Source: Chryseobacterium aureum (GTDB lineage: Bacteria > Bacteroidota > Bacteroidia > Flavobacteriales > Weeksellaceae). Taken from it: 64,000 bases of DNA. Below, in pieces: positions 43,561 to 55,557 of the stretch; position 1 is the stretch's first letter; the number at the start of each line of letters is the position of its first letter. The stretch spans positions 2,914,001-2,978,000 of the forward strand of contig NZ_CP034661.1 of assembly GCF_003971235.1 (NCBI RefSeq), read 5' to 3'. The notes under the pieces were generated by a model. It worked only from the letters and a program-made list of their open reading frames with translations. It made no database searches and was not told where the DNA came from. The position numbers were made by a program, and so were the translations under genes.

Positions 43561-45786
43561 ATGAAAAAAACGATTTTCACGTTATCTTTATTAAGCTTTG
43601 TATTTGTTTTCTCGCAGGAAAAAAATAATAAACCTCAGGAAAAACAAATTGAAGGAGTAGTCATTACCAAAACTAAAAAAGCCGTTGAACAAAAAGCAGA
43701 CCGCACCATTTTTGATTTTTCTGAACAGTCTCAGCTGAATAACGGAAATGTGCTGGAAGGAATTAAAAAACTTCCGGGGCTTGTCTCTACGGATATTGCA
43801 GGAATGATGTATCAGGGAAAAATGCTGGAGGTATATCTTAACGGCAGACCATTGAACATTACGTCTAATGAATTGAACTCTTTCCTGGAAGGAATGCCCG
43901 CCAATTCTGTAGAAAGAATTGAAGTGATCACGCAGCCTGGTGCCGAGTTTCCCGCTACTTCAGGAGGAGCGATCATGAATATTATCACCAACAAAAACGC
44001 CAATAAATACCTCACCGCTACTTATTCCGGAAATTATTCTTTCACAAACTATGATAAATTCAGAAACAGAACGACCAATTCTGTCAACTTAAATGCAAGG
44101 AACAAATATTTCGGATGGCAGCTGAATGTAGGGCAAAATTACCGTGAAAGTATGCTGAACGGACAGCAGGATGAGCTTCTAACGAGCCACACGGACAGAT
44201 ACGGACGTGGATATTTTGCAAAATCCGGGTTAACTTTTGATTTAGGGCAGGACAGATTATTGTTAAACTACGATATTTATCACAATAATAATGACAATTA
44301 CACTCTAAGTAACGGTCATGGAGATTTGCCTTTCCAGAATGATCCAAAGGACCTTAGAGAGGCTTTTTATACATCTTCCGATGTTGCCCACACCAACAGT
44401 TTAAGACAGGAAGCTGTGGTAACCTATCAGAAACGTTTTGCGGATAAATCTCAAAAACTGGATTTCCAGTTGGGTTATACAAGATCTGACAGTAAATTTT
44501 CCCAGGATAATTTCTTTCAGGACGGTACTTTTGCAGCAGCTCCCAATCTGCCTATCAACAGCCCTACCAATGGTTTAAAAGATATTCTGAACAATAAATC
44601 TGTGATGAATATTGCTAACTTCAAAGTAGATTATTCCCAGCCTATCAAACTTCTTGATGGCGGAAAAGTAAGCTTTGGCGGATTATATGAAAAGCAGGAT
44701 TATGATACGGAAAGTTTTGGACTGACTAACCTGGAATATCAGAGACAGACCGCTTCTACCTATCTTGAATTCCAGGCTAAACTGAAAAAATTCGATTTTA
44801 CACTTGGTTCCCGTGCTGAAAACTATGATATTTCGGGGGTAACAAGGTATTTCGATAAGGATGCAAAGCTGGTGCAGGCTGATCTGATTCCTTTCAATAA
44901 GTTTAAGTTTTTCCCTAACGCAAGTGTACAGTATAACCTGATGAATCAGGTTTATGTTGCCGCGAACTACAACAGAAAAATCAGCTTACCAAGCATTTCT
45001 GCTCTGAACCCCAATAACGTAACCTTCTCCGGACCAAGTACAGAAGTGAATGGTAACCCGAACCTGCAGCCTACTATTTTTGATAATTATGAACTGAAAA
45101 TTTCAGCTTTTGATTATGCATTTATCGGATACAGTGTAAGTTCGGCAAGCAATCAGGTGGCACAGATTATCCGAAAAGACGGAAGAAAACTTTACAACGA
45201 GCAAGTGAATATTTCGAATATGAAAATTCACAACTTCAACGTAGGGTTACCGGTTCCTTTTATGATTTTCAGCAAACCTTTAAGCGAAATTATGAAGTTT
45301 GATTTCAATCCTGATAAAATTAACTTCATGTATCTGTATGCGGGATATCAAAAACATGATATTGATAATCTGAATAACAAAGGGTTCTGGATTTTTAATA
45401 TTATGACTCAGATTCTGCTGCCTAAAGATATTAAGATGACAGCCAATTACAGCTATCTGACTCCAAAGGCAGGCTACTTCTACTTCACCGCAGAGAAACC
45501 ATTTAATAATTCTCTGGATATTACGTTGACGAAGAAATTTATGAACAACCGTCTTACGCTTTCTGTTTTTGCAAATGATATTTTCAACGGACAGATGATG
45601 CAGGTTCGTTCCAACCCTCCTTCAGGAAGTCCTGTAATGATCAGCAGCAAGTATGATACAAGAAATTTCGGATTTTCCATCAACTACAAAATTCCGACAA
45701 GAAATAAGCTGGCTAAAGAGGATCCGAATATCCTGAACCAGACTAAGAAAGAGGATAATAGCGGTGTCATGCAGCAGGCACAATAA
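43561..45786 (+). CDS. outer-membrane beta-barrel family protein (TonB receptor-like)
   Basis: The 741-residue protein has a signal peptide (ending VFVFSQ, residue 19). A short TonB-plug-like domain follows (GGAIMNIITNKNANKYLTAT) and then a long barrel of the type labelled outer membrane beta-barrel family protein. It lacks the usual carboxypeptidase-regulatory domain before the plug. Ligand unknown. It diverges from the S-box-controlled receptor, with a 514-bp gap that holds mainly that receptor's leader. A strong hairpin terminator follows. Confidence 0.88.
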   Translation: MKKTIFTLSLLSFVFVFSQEKNNKPQEKQIEGVVITKTKKAVEQKADRTIFDFSEQSQLNNGNVLEGIKKLPGLVSTDIAGMMYQGKMLEVYLNGRPLNITSNELNSFLEGMPANSVERIEVITQPGAEFPATSGGAIMNIITNKNANKYLTATYSGNYSFTNYDKFRNRTTNSVNLNARNKYFGWQLNVGQNYRESMLNGQQDELLTSHTDRYGRGYFAKSGLTFDLGQDRLLLNYDIYHNNNDNYTLSNGHGDLPFQNDPKDLREAFYTSSDVAHTNSLRQEAVVTYQKRFADKSQKLDFQLGYTRSDSKFSQDNFFQDGTFAAAPNLPINSPTNGLKDILNNKSVMNIANFKVDYSQPIKLLDGGKVSFGGLYEKQDYDTESFGLTNLEYQRQTASTYLEFQAKLKKFDFTLGSRAENYDISGVTRYFDKDAKLVQADLIPFNKFKFFPNASVQYNLMNQVYVAANYNRKISLPSISALNPNNVTFSGPSTEVNGNPNLQPTIFDNYELKISAFDYAFIGYSVSSASNQVAQIIRKDGRKLYNEQVNISNMKIHNFNVGLPVPFMIFSKPLSEIMKFDFNPDKINFMYLYAGYQKHDIDNLNNKGFWIFNIMTQILLPKDIKMTANYSYLTPKAGYFYFTAEKPFNNSLDITLTKKFMNNRLTLSVFANDIFNGQMMQVRSNPPSGSPVMISSKYDTRNFGFSINYKIPTRNKLAKEDPNILNQTKKEDNSGVMQQAQ

Positions 45787-45805
45787 TTCTTCCTTGTAAT
45801 AAAAT

Positions 45806-45840
45806 AAAAATAGGCGTAAAATGATTTGCGCCTATTTTTA
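45806..45840 (+). terminator. terminator, usable from both strands
   Basis: Arms AAAAATAGGCG and CGCCTATTTTT with a loop of about 12 bases. It ends the plus-strand beta-barrel gene and could also stop the minus-strand thiamine operon, whose last stop is at 45969. Confidence 0.85.
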
Positions 45841-45848
45841 TTTAGATA

Positions 45849-45914
45849 AGTTTTGGCTAAAGCCGAAGAATGGTTTTATAAAAGTAAAACGGGCTAAAGC
45901 CCGTTCCTATTGAT
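45849..45914 (+). repeat. two-hairpin dispersed repeat, copy 4
   Basis: AGTTTTGGCTAAAGCCGAAG, a spacer, the hairpin CGGGCTAAAGCCCG (45890-45903) and TTCCTATTGAT. Same plan and orientation as copy 1. Confidence 0.8.
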
Positions 45915-45929
45915 ATTAAAATGGTGTTA

Positions 45930-45962
45930 TTTGTGAAAATATTTGTGATATTAGTGTTTATA
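45930..45962. repeat. TTTGTG-type dispersed repeat before the thiF stop
   Basis: ATTTGTGAAAATATTTGTGA then TATTAGTG, the same repeat family as the two copies beside the GxxExxY gene. Confidence 0.5.
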
Positions 45963-45968
45963 TTAACA

Positions 45969-46691
45969 TTAGAAATCTATCGTCTGAAACCTCCAACTCA
46001 TCGTATCCACCAATGTCAGCTGATTAACAGTCACTGGAAGATCTGTGATAATTTTCAGGGTCTGAAGAGCCATCATACTGCCTATGATTCCGGGAAGAGC
46101 GCCCAATACGCCGAGGCTGTCACAATCCGGCATATCTTCATCGGAAGGAGGTTCCGGGAAAATAGCTCTCAGATCTTTACTTCCGTTGTGATTAAACACA
46201 GCAACCTGTCCCGAAAAGCCTAAGATGCTGCCATAGATCAAAGTTTTTTCCAGTTGTACGCAGGTATCATTCACCAGATATCTTGTAGAGAAATTGTCTG
46301 AACCGTCAACAATAACATCGTATTGAGAAATGATTTCTTCAGCATTATTTTCATTGATTTTCTCCGCAATTCCTATCAGTTTAACCTGATGATTAAGTTC
46401 TTTTACAAATGCTTCAGCGCTTTTTACTTTGGAAAACCCTACTCTATTTTCAGTATGAATGGTCTGTCTGTTCAGATTATGGAGTTCCACCTCATCAAAA
46501 TCGGCAACACCCAGCGTTCCTATTCCCGCGGCGGCCAGATATTGTATAACGGGGCTTCCCAAACCTCCTGCTCCAACGACAAGAACTTTGGAAGCCCTTA
46601 TTTTCTTTTGTCCTTCCAATCCTATTTCTTCAATAAATATCTGCCGGCTGTACCGTGAAAAATGATCTTGTTTCATAAATAATTGAGCCAT
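45969..46691 (-). CDS. thiF: ThiF: sulfur-carrier adenylyltransferase
   Basis: The 240-residue E1-like enzyme adenylates the C-terminal glycine of ThiS for sulfur transfer in thiazole synthesis. It has VVGAGGLGSPVIQYLAAAG (ATP-binding), DFDEVELHNLNRQ, and CDSLGVLGALPGIIGS. HesA and MoeB look alike, but the place as last gene of the thi operon supports ThiF. An alternative ATG lies 15 bp downstream (46676). Confidence 0.93.
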   Translation of the reverse strand: MAQLFMKQDHFSRYSRQIFIEEIGLEGQKKIRASKVLVVGAGGLGSPVIQYLAAAGIGTLGVADFDEVELHNLNRQTIHTENRVGFSKVKSAEAFVKELNHQVKLIGIAEKINENNAEEIISQYDVIVDGSDNFSTRYLVNDTCVQLEKTLIYGSILGFSGQVAVFNHNGSKDLRAIFPEPPSDEDMPDCDSLGVLGALPGIIGSMMALQTLKIITDLPVTVNQLTLVDTMSWRFQTIDF

Positions 46692-46733
46692 TAAGATTCT
46701 CTTAGCTTTTAAGAATTCTTACTTATTTAAAAT

Positions 46734-47852
46734 TTAAAACCCACTGTAAACAGAATCCCAGTCTTTCATTATAGGATCATACCCTGCTTTTTGAATCATG
46801 CGCCTGATTTCATCCATACTTCGCTCGTCACTGGTTTCGAACTGTTCCAGAGATTCTTTATCTACCGCGTAACCTCCGGGGTTGGTTTTTGATCCTGCAC
46901 TCATAGCTGTTGCTCCCAAAGAGACAATATTATTTCGAAACACCTCATTTTCTCTGGTAGAAATGGAAATTTCAAGATCTTCATTCCATATTCTGTAAGC
47001 GCAGATCAGCTGAAGAAGATCTTTATCTTCCATAATGAAATTCGGCTCAATGATTCCTTCAGCAGGTCTTAACCTTGGAAAGGAAACAGAGAATTTACTT
47101 TTCCAGTACTGTTTCTGAAGGTAATCAATATGTAAGGCATTGAAAAAGCTATCCACTCTCCAGTCTTCAAGCCCAAGAAGAACGCCCAGTCCAATTTTAT
47201 GAATCCCCGCTCTTCCTATTCTATCCGGAGTTTCCAGACGGAAATGGAAGTTTGATTTTTTACCTTTCGGATGGTATTCTCTGTACACTTCCTGATGATA
47301 GGTTTCCTGATACACCAAAACGGAATGGACGCCCTCTTCATGAAGCAGCTGGTATTCTTCTTCCAATAATGGCTGAACTTCAATGGAAATATGGGAAAAA
47401 TAAGGTTTCAACTTACGGACAGCGTTCTGAAAATAAGGGACTCCCACTGTTTTATGGGCTTCCCCGCTTACCAGCAATACGTGATTCACTCCCATTGATT
47501 TCAGAACGGATGCCTCAATCATCAGTTCCGTATCGGAGAGGGTTTTTCTTTTCAGACTGTTATCAAGACTAAACCCGCAATAGGTACAGATATTCTGACA
47601 TTCATTACTGAGATACAGCGGTGCGTAAAGCTGAATGGTTTTTCCAAATCTTTTCTGGGTAAGCATCCTTGTCATTACAGCCATCTGTTCCAGTTCTTCA
47701 GATGCTGCCGGTGACAGAAGATTCAGGAAATCATCAAGGGTTTTATTCTTCTTATGAAGGCTGTATCTTACCTCTTCCGGTTTCACTTTTTCAAGCTTAT
47801 TCTTTATCTCCTCCCACTGATAGTTTTCAAAAACCTCTTTAAAGCTTTTCAT
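46734..47852 (-). CDS. thiH: ThiH: 2-iminoacetate synthase (radical SAM)
   Basis: The 372-residue enzyme splits tyrosine to give dehydroglycine (2-iminoacetate) for the thiazole ring. The radical-SAM cluster motif is CQNICTYC (CxxxCxxC) in YLSNECQNICTYCGFSLDN. Length fits ThiH (about 377). Its partner ThiG is encoded 9 bp upstream. As ThiH rather than the oxygen-using ThiO is present, thiazole synthesis probably uses a low-potential, oxygen-sensitive route. Confidence 0.96.
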   Translation of the reverse strand: MKSFKEVFENYQWEEIKNKLEKVKPEEVRYSLHKKNKTLDDFLNLLSPAASEELEQMAVMTRMLTQKRFGKTIQLYAPLYLSNECQNICTYCGFSLDNSLKRKTLSDTELMIEASVLKSMGVNHVLLVSGEAHKTVGVPYFQNAVRKLKPYFSHISIEVQPLLEEEYQLLHEEGVHSVLVYQETYHQEVYREYHPKGKKSNFHFRLETPDRIGRAGIHKIGLGVLLGLEDWRVDSFFNALHIDYLQKQYWKSKFSVSFPRLRPAEGIIEPNFIMEDKDLLQLICAYRIWNEDLEISISTRENEVFRNNIVSLGATAMSAGSKTNPGGYAVDKESLEQFETSDERSMDEIRRMIQKAGYDPIMKDWDSVYSGF

Positions 47853-47861
47853 AAGTGTGAT

Positions 47862-48638
47862 TTATTCAAATAAAAACGAAGTAAGCGGACTTGAAGCTTC
47901 AGCATGATTCGCAATAGCTCCTAATCCGGATTCAAAGGCTCTTCTTCCTGCAATCACACCTTCTTTAAAAGCTAAAGCCATATTCAGTGGATTTCCGGCA
48001 ACAGCAATCGCAGTATTCACTAAAACAGCATCTGCTCCCATTTCCATTGCTTTTGCCGCGTCTGATGGTGCCCCGATTCCCGCATCTACCACTACAGGAA
48101 CATTGCTCTGGCTGATGATTATTTCCAGAAAATCCTGCGTTCTCAATCCTTTATTGGTTCCGATAGGCGCTCCCAAAGGCATTACTACAGCAGTACCGGC
48201 ATCTTCAAGACGCTTGCACAATACAGGATCTGCATGAATGTACGGCATCACAACAAATCCCAGTTTGGCCAATTCTTCAGTGGCATATAAGGTTTCGATG
48301 GGATCCGGCAGTAAATATTTGGGGTCCGGATGAATTTCCAGTTTTACCCAGTTGGTTTCCAGCGCTTCCCTGGCTAATTGTGCTGCCAATACAGCTTCTT
48401 TAGCTGTTCTTGCTCCGGAAGTGTTTGGCAGAAGATGAACGTGGGTTACTTTTAATGAATCAAGCAGATCATCTTCACTGGATTGTGCGTCAATTCTTTT
48501 AAGCGCCATGGTCACCATATTGGTTTCTGATGCAAGGACAGACTGTACCATATCTCTCATGCTTCCGAACTTTCCTGTTCCTAAAAACAGTCTGGATTCA
48601 AAAGTTCTTCCTGCTATTTCTAATTTCTGATGGTTCAT
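47862..48638 (-). CDS. thiG: ThiG: thiazole synthase
   Basis: The 258-residue TIM-barrel enzyme joins the ThiS thiocarboxylate, dehydroglycine and 1-deoxyxylulose-5-phosphate into thiazole phosphate. Seen: [15 protein letters not shown] at the start, [13 protein letters not shown], and [20 protein letters not shown]. The start overlaps the thiE stop by 4 bp (48635-48638). Confidence 0.96.
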   Translation of the reverse strand: MNHQKLEIAGRTFESRLFLGTGKFGSMRDMVQSVLASETNMVTMALKRIDAQSSEDDLLDSLKVTHVHLLPNTSGARTAKEAVLAAQLAREALETNWVKLEIHPDPKYLLPDPIETLYATEELAKLGFVVMPYIHADPVLCKRLEDAGTAVVMPLGAPIGTNKGLRTQDFLEIIISQSNVPVVVDAGIGAPSDAAKAMEMGADAVLVNTAIAVAGNPLNMALAFKEGVIAGRRAFESGLGAIANHAEASSPLTSFLFE

Positions 48639-49249
48639 ATCATTACTTTTTTTAGTTCATTAATGAGGGTCGGCTGTTTGGTAATGAGCCCGGATACGGC
48701 AACACCATAAATGCCGATTTCCTGTAACGGCAAAATATCTTCAAGGGTAACACTTCCAATGGCAAATATTTTAGGGATATCTATTGATTTTTCTCTTAAT
48801 CCATCAATGATCGCCTGATAGCCTTCAAATCCAAGAACAGGGCTCAATTTTTCTTTGGTTGTGGTAAATCTCAGCGGTCCTAAACCGATATAATCACAAG
48901 ATTCTTTGATTCTCCGGATGACATCTGAAAGGGTATTAGCCGTTCCGCCAATAATCTTATTTTCACCTAAGATCAGTCTTGCTTCTTCAATGGCACTGTC
49001 GTTCAATCCTAAATGCACTCCGTCAGCATCTATTTCTTTTGCTATTTGCACATGGTCATTGATGATACAAACCGCCTGATATTCTGAACAAAGTTGTTTT
49101 GAAACTTCACAGAGCCTGGATAATTCATTTTCAGGAGCATTTTTGTATCGGACCTGTACCCATTCGATCCCATTGTCTAAGGCTTTTCGGATGCAAAGTT
49201 CCTGTTCCTGCAAAGTGTTGCCTTGTGATATGTATTGTAATTTTTCCAT
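48635..49249 (-). CDS. thiE: ThiE: thiamine-phosphate synthase
   Basis: The 204-residue enzyme couples HMP diphosphate with thiazole phosphate to give thiamine phosphate. Visible residues are [26 protein letters not shown] (diphosphate site and DGVHLG), [13 protein letters not shown] and FAIGSVT. All catalytic blocks are present, in contrast to the TenI-like paralogue two genes upstream. It is 5 bp downstream of thiD. Confidence 0.94.
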   Translation of the reverse strand: MEKLQYISQGNTLQEQELCIRKALDNGIEWVQVRYKNAPENELSRLCEVSKQLCSEYQAVCIINDHVQIAKEIDADGVHLGLNDSAIEEARLILGENKIIGGTANTLSDVIRRIKESCDYIGLGPLRFTTTKEKLSPVLGFEGYQAIIDGLREKSIDIPKIFAIGSVTLEDILPLQEIGIYGVAVSGLITKQPTLINELKKVMI

Positions 49250-49254
49250 GTTTT

Positions 49255-49967
49255 TTATGAATGCGTTCCCAGCAAAGAGGGATTGCTTTTTAAAAATTTT
49301 TCGATGTATAATTTCCCATTTTTACAGGCAGTTCCCATGTTTTCACCTTTCGCCAGTTCTGCTGTAATGGCTGATGATAAAACACAGCCGGAACCATGTT
49401 TAGGAAAATAGGCCGCACTACTTTCGGTTGGAACTAAAAGAGTTTCTTTTCCGTTTTCAACTAAAATATCCGTTCCCAAATGATCTTCCCGATGCCCTCC
49501 TTTGATCAGTAATGAACATTCGTGAGTATCCGGAAGAAGATTATTTTCCTTTAAAACACTGTATTCATTATAATTAGGTGTTATCAAACTGAGTTTACCA
49601 ACAACCTTTTTTAATTGAGGAAGTGTTTCAGGATCAAAAAATGTGAATTCAGAAGTGCTTTTCAGAACGGGATCCCAGACGATTTTCACATGAGGATTTC
49701 CTTTTTGAACAGTTTCTACAATTTTATCCAGAAAATTGGCATCCTTTACAATTCCTATTTTCACTGCCGAAACGGGATAATTTCCCATCAAAACCTGAAT
49801 CGCTTCCGTTACTTCATCTATAGGACGCCACTCCAGACTTAAGCATTTGGAAGCGGTTTGTAATGTCAGTGCTGTACACACACCAAGTCCCATTACTTTC
49901 GACTGCTCAAAGGTTTTACTATCTGATAACAAGCCTGCTCCACCACTAGGATCGAAGCCTGCAATAC

Positions 49968-49992
<25 letters not shown>
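49255..49992 (-). CDS. thiD: ThiD: hydroxymethylpyrimidine (phosphate) kinase
   Basis: The 245-residue ribokinase-fold enzyme phosphorylates HMP twice. Motifs are SIAGFDPSGGAGLLSDSKTFE near the start, KIVWDPVLKSTSEF in the middle and HGSGCVLSSAITAELAKG (anion hole and catalytic Cys) near the end. The start overlaps the end of the tenI-like gene by 25 bp. Confidence 0.95.
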
Positions 49993-52387
<2,395 letters not shown>

Positions 52388-52594
52388 TTAACCGCCCTGA
52401 GTGGCAGTAATGATTAAAATAGAATCGTTATTGTTCAGGATGGTTTCTGCCCAGACCGACAGCGGAATAATGCGGTTATTGAGCGCTACTGCGATGCCTT
52501 TTTTCTTTCCGGGAAGTTCGATAGCGAGTAATGCTTCCAGATTTTCGGGAAGTATATCAAATGTTTTTCGGGTGTGGTTGATAATAAGTTCCAT
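52388..52594 (-). CDS. thiS: ThiS: sulfur carrier protein
   Basis: The 68-residue ubiquitin-like protein ends in the required Gly-Gly (ATQGG), where ThiF adds AMP and sulfur is loaded. The N-terminal ELIINHTRKTF fits the beta-grasp fold. It is the first gene of the operon, 60 bp after the riboswitch. Confidence 0.93.
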   Translation of the reverse strand: MELIINHTRKTFDILPENLEALLAIELPGKKKGIAVALNNRIIPLSVWAETILNNNDSILIITATQGG

Positions 52595-52654
52595 TCCTAA
52601 TATTTTACATACACTTTAGGAATGGCCATTATTGTACAATAGAATGTACAGCAA

Positions 52655-52742
52655 AAGTCATCTACTTTTCCCTACGCTGGTATGATCCAGATCAGGTTCA
52701 AAGGGTAAAGTCTCAGTCTGTTGGCAACAGACACCCCTAAAG
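52655..52742 (-). promoter_or_regulatory. TPP riboswitch before thiS
   Basis: On the minus strand: TAGGGGTGTC, a variable arm (TGTTGCCAACAGA), CTGAGACTTTACCC, TTGAACCTGATCTGGATCAT and ACCAGCGTAGGGAA. These are the conserved TPP aptamer blocks. It should reduce expression of the whole thi operon when thiamine diphosphate is plentiful. Confidence 0.96.
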
Positions 52743-52748
52743 TCCGGA

Positions 52749-52779
52749 CGAAGTTAGACATTTTTTTAGAATGGGCAAA
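52749..52779 (-). promoter_or_regulatory. thi operon promoter (TTTG-N19-TAACTTCG)
   Basis: On the minus strand, TTTG (52779-52776) is followed after 19 bp by TAACTTCG (52756-52749), one change from TAnnTTTG. The TPP aptamer begins within about ten bases of the predicted start. Confidence 0.65.
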
Positions 52780-52813
52780 ATTTTTTGAAACTCCCTTCGA
52801 AATCTGGTAACAG

Positions 52814-52847
52814 AAAAAGTCCGCCTCCAATTGAGACGGACTTTATA
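52814..52847 (-). terminator. terminator after the pseudouridine synthase gene
   Basis: AAAGTCCGTCTC and GAGGCGGACTTT pair with one G-U pair around a small loop, with a T run following on the minus strand. It isolates this operon from the thi promoter downstream. Confidence 0.88.
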
Positions 52848-52871
52848 TTGATTGTTTTACATTTTTATTAT

Positions 52872-53549
52872 CTATTCTTCACAAGCTCTCCAGATTGCGT
52901 CATTCTGTGGAACCGGAGCAACAATTTCAATTTTTTCTTTGGTAACGGGATGGATAAACTCCAGCTTTCTTGCATGAAGATTAATTCCTCCGTCAGGATT
53001 GGAGCGTGGCGCTCCATATTTTAAGTCTCCTTTAATCGGGACTCCTGTTTTCGATAATTGTGCTCTGATCTGATGATGTCTTCCGGTTTCAAGGTCAATT
53101 TCAAGAAGGAGATAATTGTCCAGTGTCTTAATGACACGATAGGTAAGTATGGCCTCTTTTGCGCCTTCTGTAGCTTTTGGAAAGACAATGGCTTTATTGT
53201 TCTTTTCGTTTTTCTTCAGATAATGTACCAGTCTCTGGCTTTGTGGGATCATTTCTTTGCCGACAACCGCCCAATAGGTTTTCTTCACTTCACGATTTTT
53301 TACCATCTGTGTCAGACGGGAAAGCGCTTTGGAAGTTTTCGCATAAATCACAAGACCAGATGTAGGACGGTCTATACGATGAACCAAGCCGAGAAAAACA
53401 TTTCCCGGCTTAGCATCTCTTATTTTTATAAAATTCTTGATGGATTCTAATAGTGATTCATCTCCGGTTTTGTCACCCTGTACCAGCTGACCCACCTTTT
53501 TATTAATCACCAGAAGATGGTTATCTTCATATACAATCTGCTCCTTCAT
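52872..53549 (-). CDS. RluA-family pseudouridine synthase
   Basis: The 225-residue protein has the RluA active-site block GLVHRIDRPTSGLVIYAK with the catalytic Asp in HRID, GRHHQIRAQL, and PIKGDLKYGAP. It isomerises uridine to pseudouridine in rRNA or tRNA. No S4 domain is seen, so it is nearer the RluA/TruC type. The target cannot be named. It lies 11 bp after the small membrane-protein gene. Confidence 0.92.
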   Translation of the reverse strand: MKEQIVYEDNHLLVINKKVGQLVQGDKTGDESLLESIKNFIKIRDAKPGNVFLGLVHRIDRPTSGLVIYAKTSKALSRLTQMVKNREVKKTYWAVVGKEMIPQSQRLVHYLKKNEKNNKAIVFPKATEGAKEAILTYRVIKTLDNYLLLEIDLETGRHHQIRAQLSKTGVPIKGDLKYGAPRSNPDGGINLHARKLEFIHPVTKEKIEIVAPVPQNDAIWRACEE

Positions 53550-53560
53550 ATTTCTTTCGT

Positions 53561-53875
53561 CTATCTTCTTCTATTGGATAATGAAAGGATGATACCTGCC
53601 AAAAGACCAACGGTTTTAACAGCTGAAAGTTTTGAATCCTCCGGAATGAATGCTCCTAATACACAGATGGCAGCGGCAGCATACATGGCATAGACAAAAT
53701 TTTTATTGGTAAGCAGCGGAGCCTGAATAAAGAAGCTCGCTCCTATCAGAACATAAAAAACTTTTCTTGAAAGTAAGTGATTGATTTCCGGAGAAAACAG
53801 ATTAAACCATCCTACAGCAAGACAGATCAACGCTGCGATAGATAATATTCCCTGGATAGATTGTTGATTCTGCAT
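53561..53875 (-). CDS. small integral membrane protein of unknown function
   Basis: The 104-residue protein has about four hydrophobic segments (near residues 9-26, 36-54, 61-77 and 85-100) and ends in RRR. No family motif is recognised. It sits between panB (3 bp gap) and the pseudouridine synthase (11 bp), so it is probably in the same operon. Confidence 0.75.
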   Translation of the reverse strand: MQNQQSIQGILSIAALICLAVGWFNLFSPEINHLLSRKVFYVLIGASFFIQAPLLTNKNFVYAMYAAAAICVLGAFIPEDSKLSAVKTVGLLAGIILSLSNRRR

Positions 53876-53878
53876 AGA

Positions 53879-54694
53879 TTAATAGCTTTCGTTTTCGTTG
53901 GGAAATTCTACATTTTTCACATCTTTCACATATTGAGAAACAGCCCCTGTAATTTCAGTGTAAAGGTCTAGATATCTTCTTAAGAATTTCGGGCTGAAGC
54001 CTTTGTTCATCCCTACCATATCATGATACACCAAAACCTGTCCGTCACAGTCTGCACCGGCACCAATTCCAATCGTAGGAATAGAAATGCTTTCAGTTAC
54101 TTTTTTCGCTAATTCAGCAGGAATTTTCTCCAATACCACAGAAAAACAGCCCAATTCTTCCAGAAGCTGTGCATCAGCGATCAGTTTTTCAGCTTCAGCT
54201 TCTTCCTTAGCTCTTACTTTATAGGTTCCGAATTTATAGATAGACTGTGGGGTTAATCCCAAATGTCCCATTACCGGAATTCCGGCATTGATGATCTTTT
54301 TGATAGACTTGGAAATTTCTTTTCCCCCTTCAATTTTTACAGCATGTGCTCCTCCTTCCTTCATCATTCTCACCGCAGACTCCAATGCTTTTTCAGGATT
54401 ACTCTGATAAGTTCCGAAAGGTAAATCTGCTACCACCAAAGCTCTGTCGGTTCCTCTTACCACACTTTGAGCGTGATAGATCATTTGATCCAGCGTAATC
54501 GGCAATGTGGTTTCAAAACCAGCCATCACATTCGCTGCAGAGTCTCCAATCAAAATAGCATCTACACCACCTGCATCTACCATCTTGGCGGTGGTAAAAT
54601 CGTAGGCTGTAAGCATTGTTATTTTTTCCTTGTCGAATTTCATTTTTCGCAAGGTTTCAGTCGTAACTTTTTTAATTTCAGAGTGAACAGACAT
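53879..54694 (-). CDS. panB: PanB: ketopantoate hydroxymethyltransferase
   Basis: The 271-residue enzyme adds a hydroxymethyl group to 2-oxoisovalerate in pantothenate synthesis. Motifs are [40 protein letters not shown] and [16 protein letters not shown], with the metal-binding Asp and Glu positions in place. panC is not in the window. Confidence 0.96.
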   Translation of the reverse strand: MSVHSEIKKVTTETLRKMKFDKEKITMLTAYDFTTAKMVDAGGVDAILIGDSAANVMAGFETTLPITLDQMIYHAQSVVRGTDRALVVADLPFGTYQSNPEKALESAVRMMKEGGAHAVKIEGGKEISKSIKKIINAGIPVMGHLGLTPQSIYKFGTYKVRAKEEAEAEKLIADAQLLEELGCFSVVLEKIPAELAKKVTESISIPTIGIGAGADCDGQVLVYHDMVGMNKGFSPKFLRRYLDLYTEITGAVSQYVKDVKNVEFPNENESY

Positions 54695-54717
54695 AATTTA
54701 TCTATTTTTAAAAGTTA

Positions 54718-54746
54718 AAAAGTCGGCCTTGAGCCGACTTAAGTTT
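54718..54746 (-). terminator. terminator after the Crp/Fnr gene
   Basis: AAGTCGGC and GCCGACTT flank a five-base loop, with TTTTT on the minus strand after it. It lies just beyond the regulator stop. Confidence 0.87.
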
Positions 54747-54755
54747 TTGTATGAT

Positions 54756-55469
54756 TTATAAAACTACGTGACCGAGTTTCATGAGTTTGTCGTGATTTAA
54801 GATCTTGATATTTCTTCCGTCCACTTCAATCAGATTATCCTGTTTGAATTCTGAGATCAGACGGATGGCACTTTCTGTAGCAGTACCGATGATATTGGCA
54901 ATCTCTTCTCTTGTTAATGAGATCTTGATAAAGCCTTCAGGATCTACGCCCAGCTTCTGCTCCAGAAGCAGCAGAATTTCTGCCAGCCTTTCTCTTACTG
55001 TCTTCTGAGCAAGGAAAGTAATGGTATTGGAAGATTCTCCTAATTCGTATGAGATTTTCTGAAGCATTACGAAAGACAGCTGTGGATCTACCTCTAGAAG
55101 ATACATAAAGATATCTGCGGGTAAAAAAACACATTCAATATCTGTCATGGCTTCTGCTTTGGCCTGGAAGTTTTCCCCGCAAAGCAAAGAACGATAGCCG
55201 ATGATATCCCCTTCTTTGATAAATCTTAAAATCTGATCTTTCCCGAACGCTCCTGATTTCGAAAGTTTGGCGGCACCTTTTTCAATAACAAATACTCCTT
55301 TTGGAGTTTCGCCATCCTCGAAAATGGTTTCATGTTTCTGAAAACTCAGTTTCTTTTTGCCATTAATGTATTTCTCAAAATCTGCGCTAGAAAGTCTTTC
55401 TTTAAATGATTTATCATTAAAAACTCTGGCGAACCTCTCTTCAATTGCTATCTGTTGTTCCTGCGGCAT
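54756..55469 (-). CDS. Crp/Fnr-family transcription regulator
   Basis: The 237-residue protein has a cyclic-nucleotide-binding-type domain (about residues 35-130) and a C-terminal winged helix with the recognition part LTREEIANIIGTATESAIRL. The FNR cluster cysteines are not present (only two isolated Cys), so oxygen sensing through a 4Fe-4S cluster is unlikely. It is divergent from the cbb3 oxidase cluster, 88 bp between starts, and may control it. Confidence 0.92.
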   Translation of the reverse strand: MPQEQQIAIEERFARVFNDKSFKERLSSADFEKYINGKKKLSFQKHETIFEDGETPKGVFVIEKGAAKLSKSGAFGKDQILRFIKEGDIIGYRSLLCGENFQAKAEAMTDIECVFLPADIFMYLLEVDPQLSFVMLQKISYELGESSNTITFLAQKTVRERLAEILLLLEQKLGVDPEGFIKISLTREEIANIIGTATESAIRLISEFKQDNLIEVDGRNIKILNHDKLMKLGHVVL

Positions 55470-55557
55470 TTTATATGATATTTATCACAAAAATAGAACT
55501 TTTTAACGCGATAAACAAAAAAATTTGTTATAATTTTGTAGTTCAATATTTTATGGG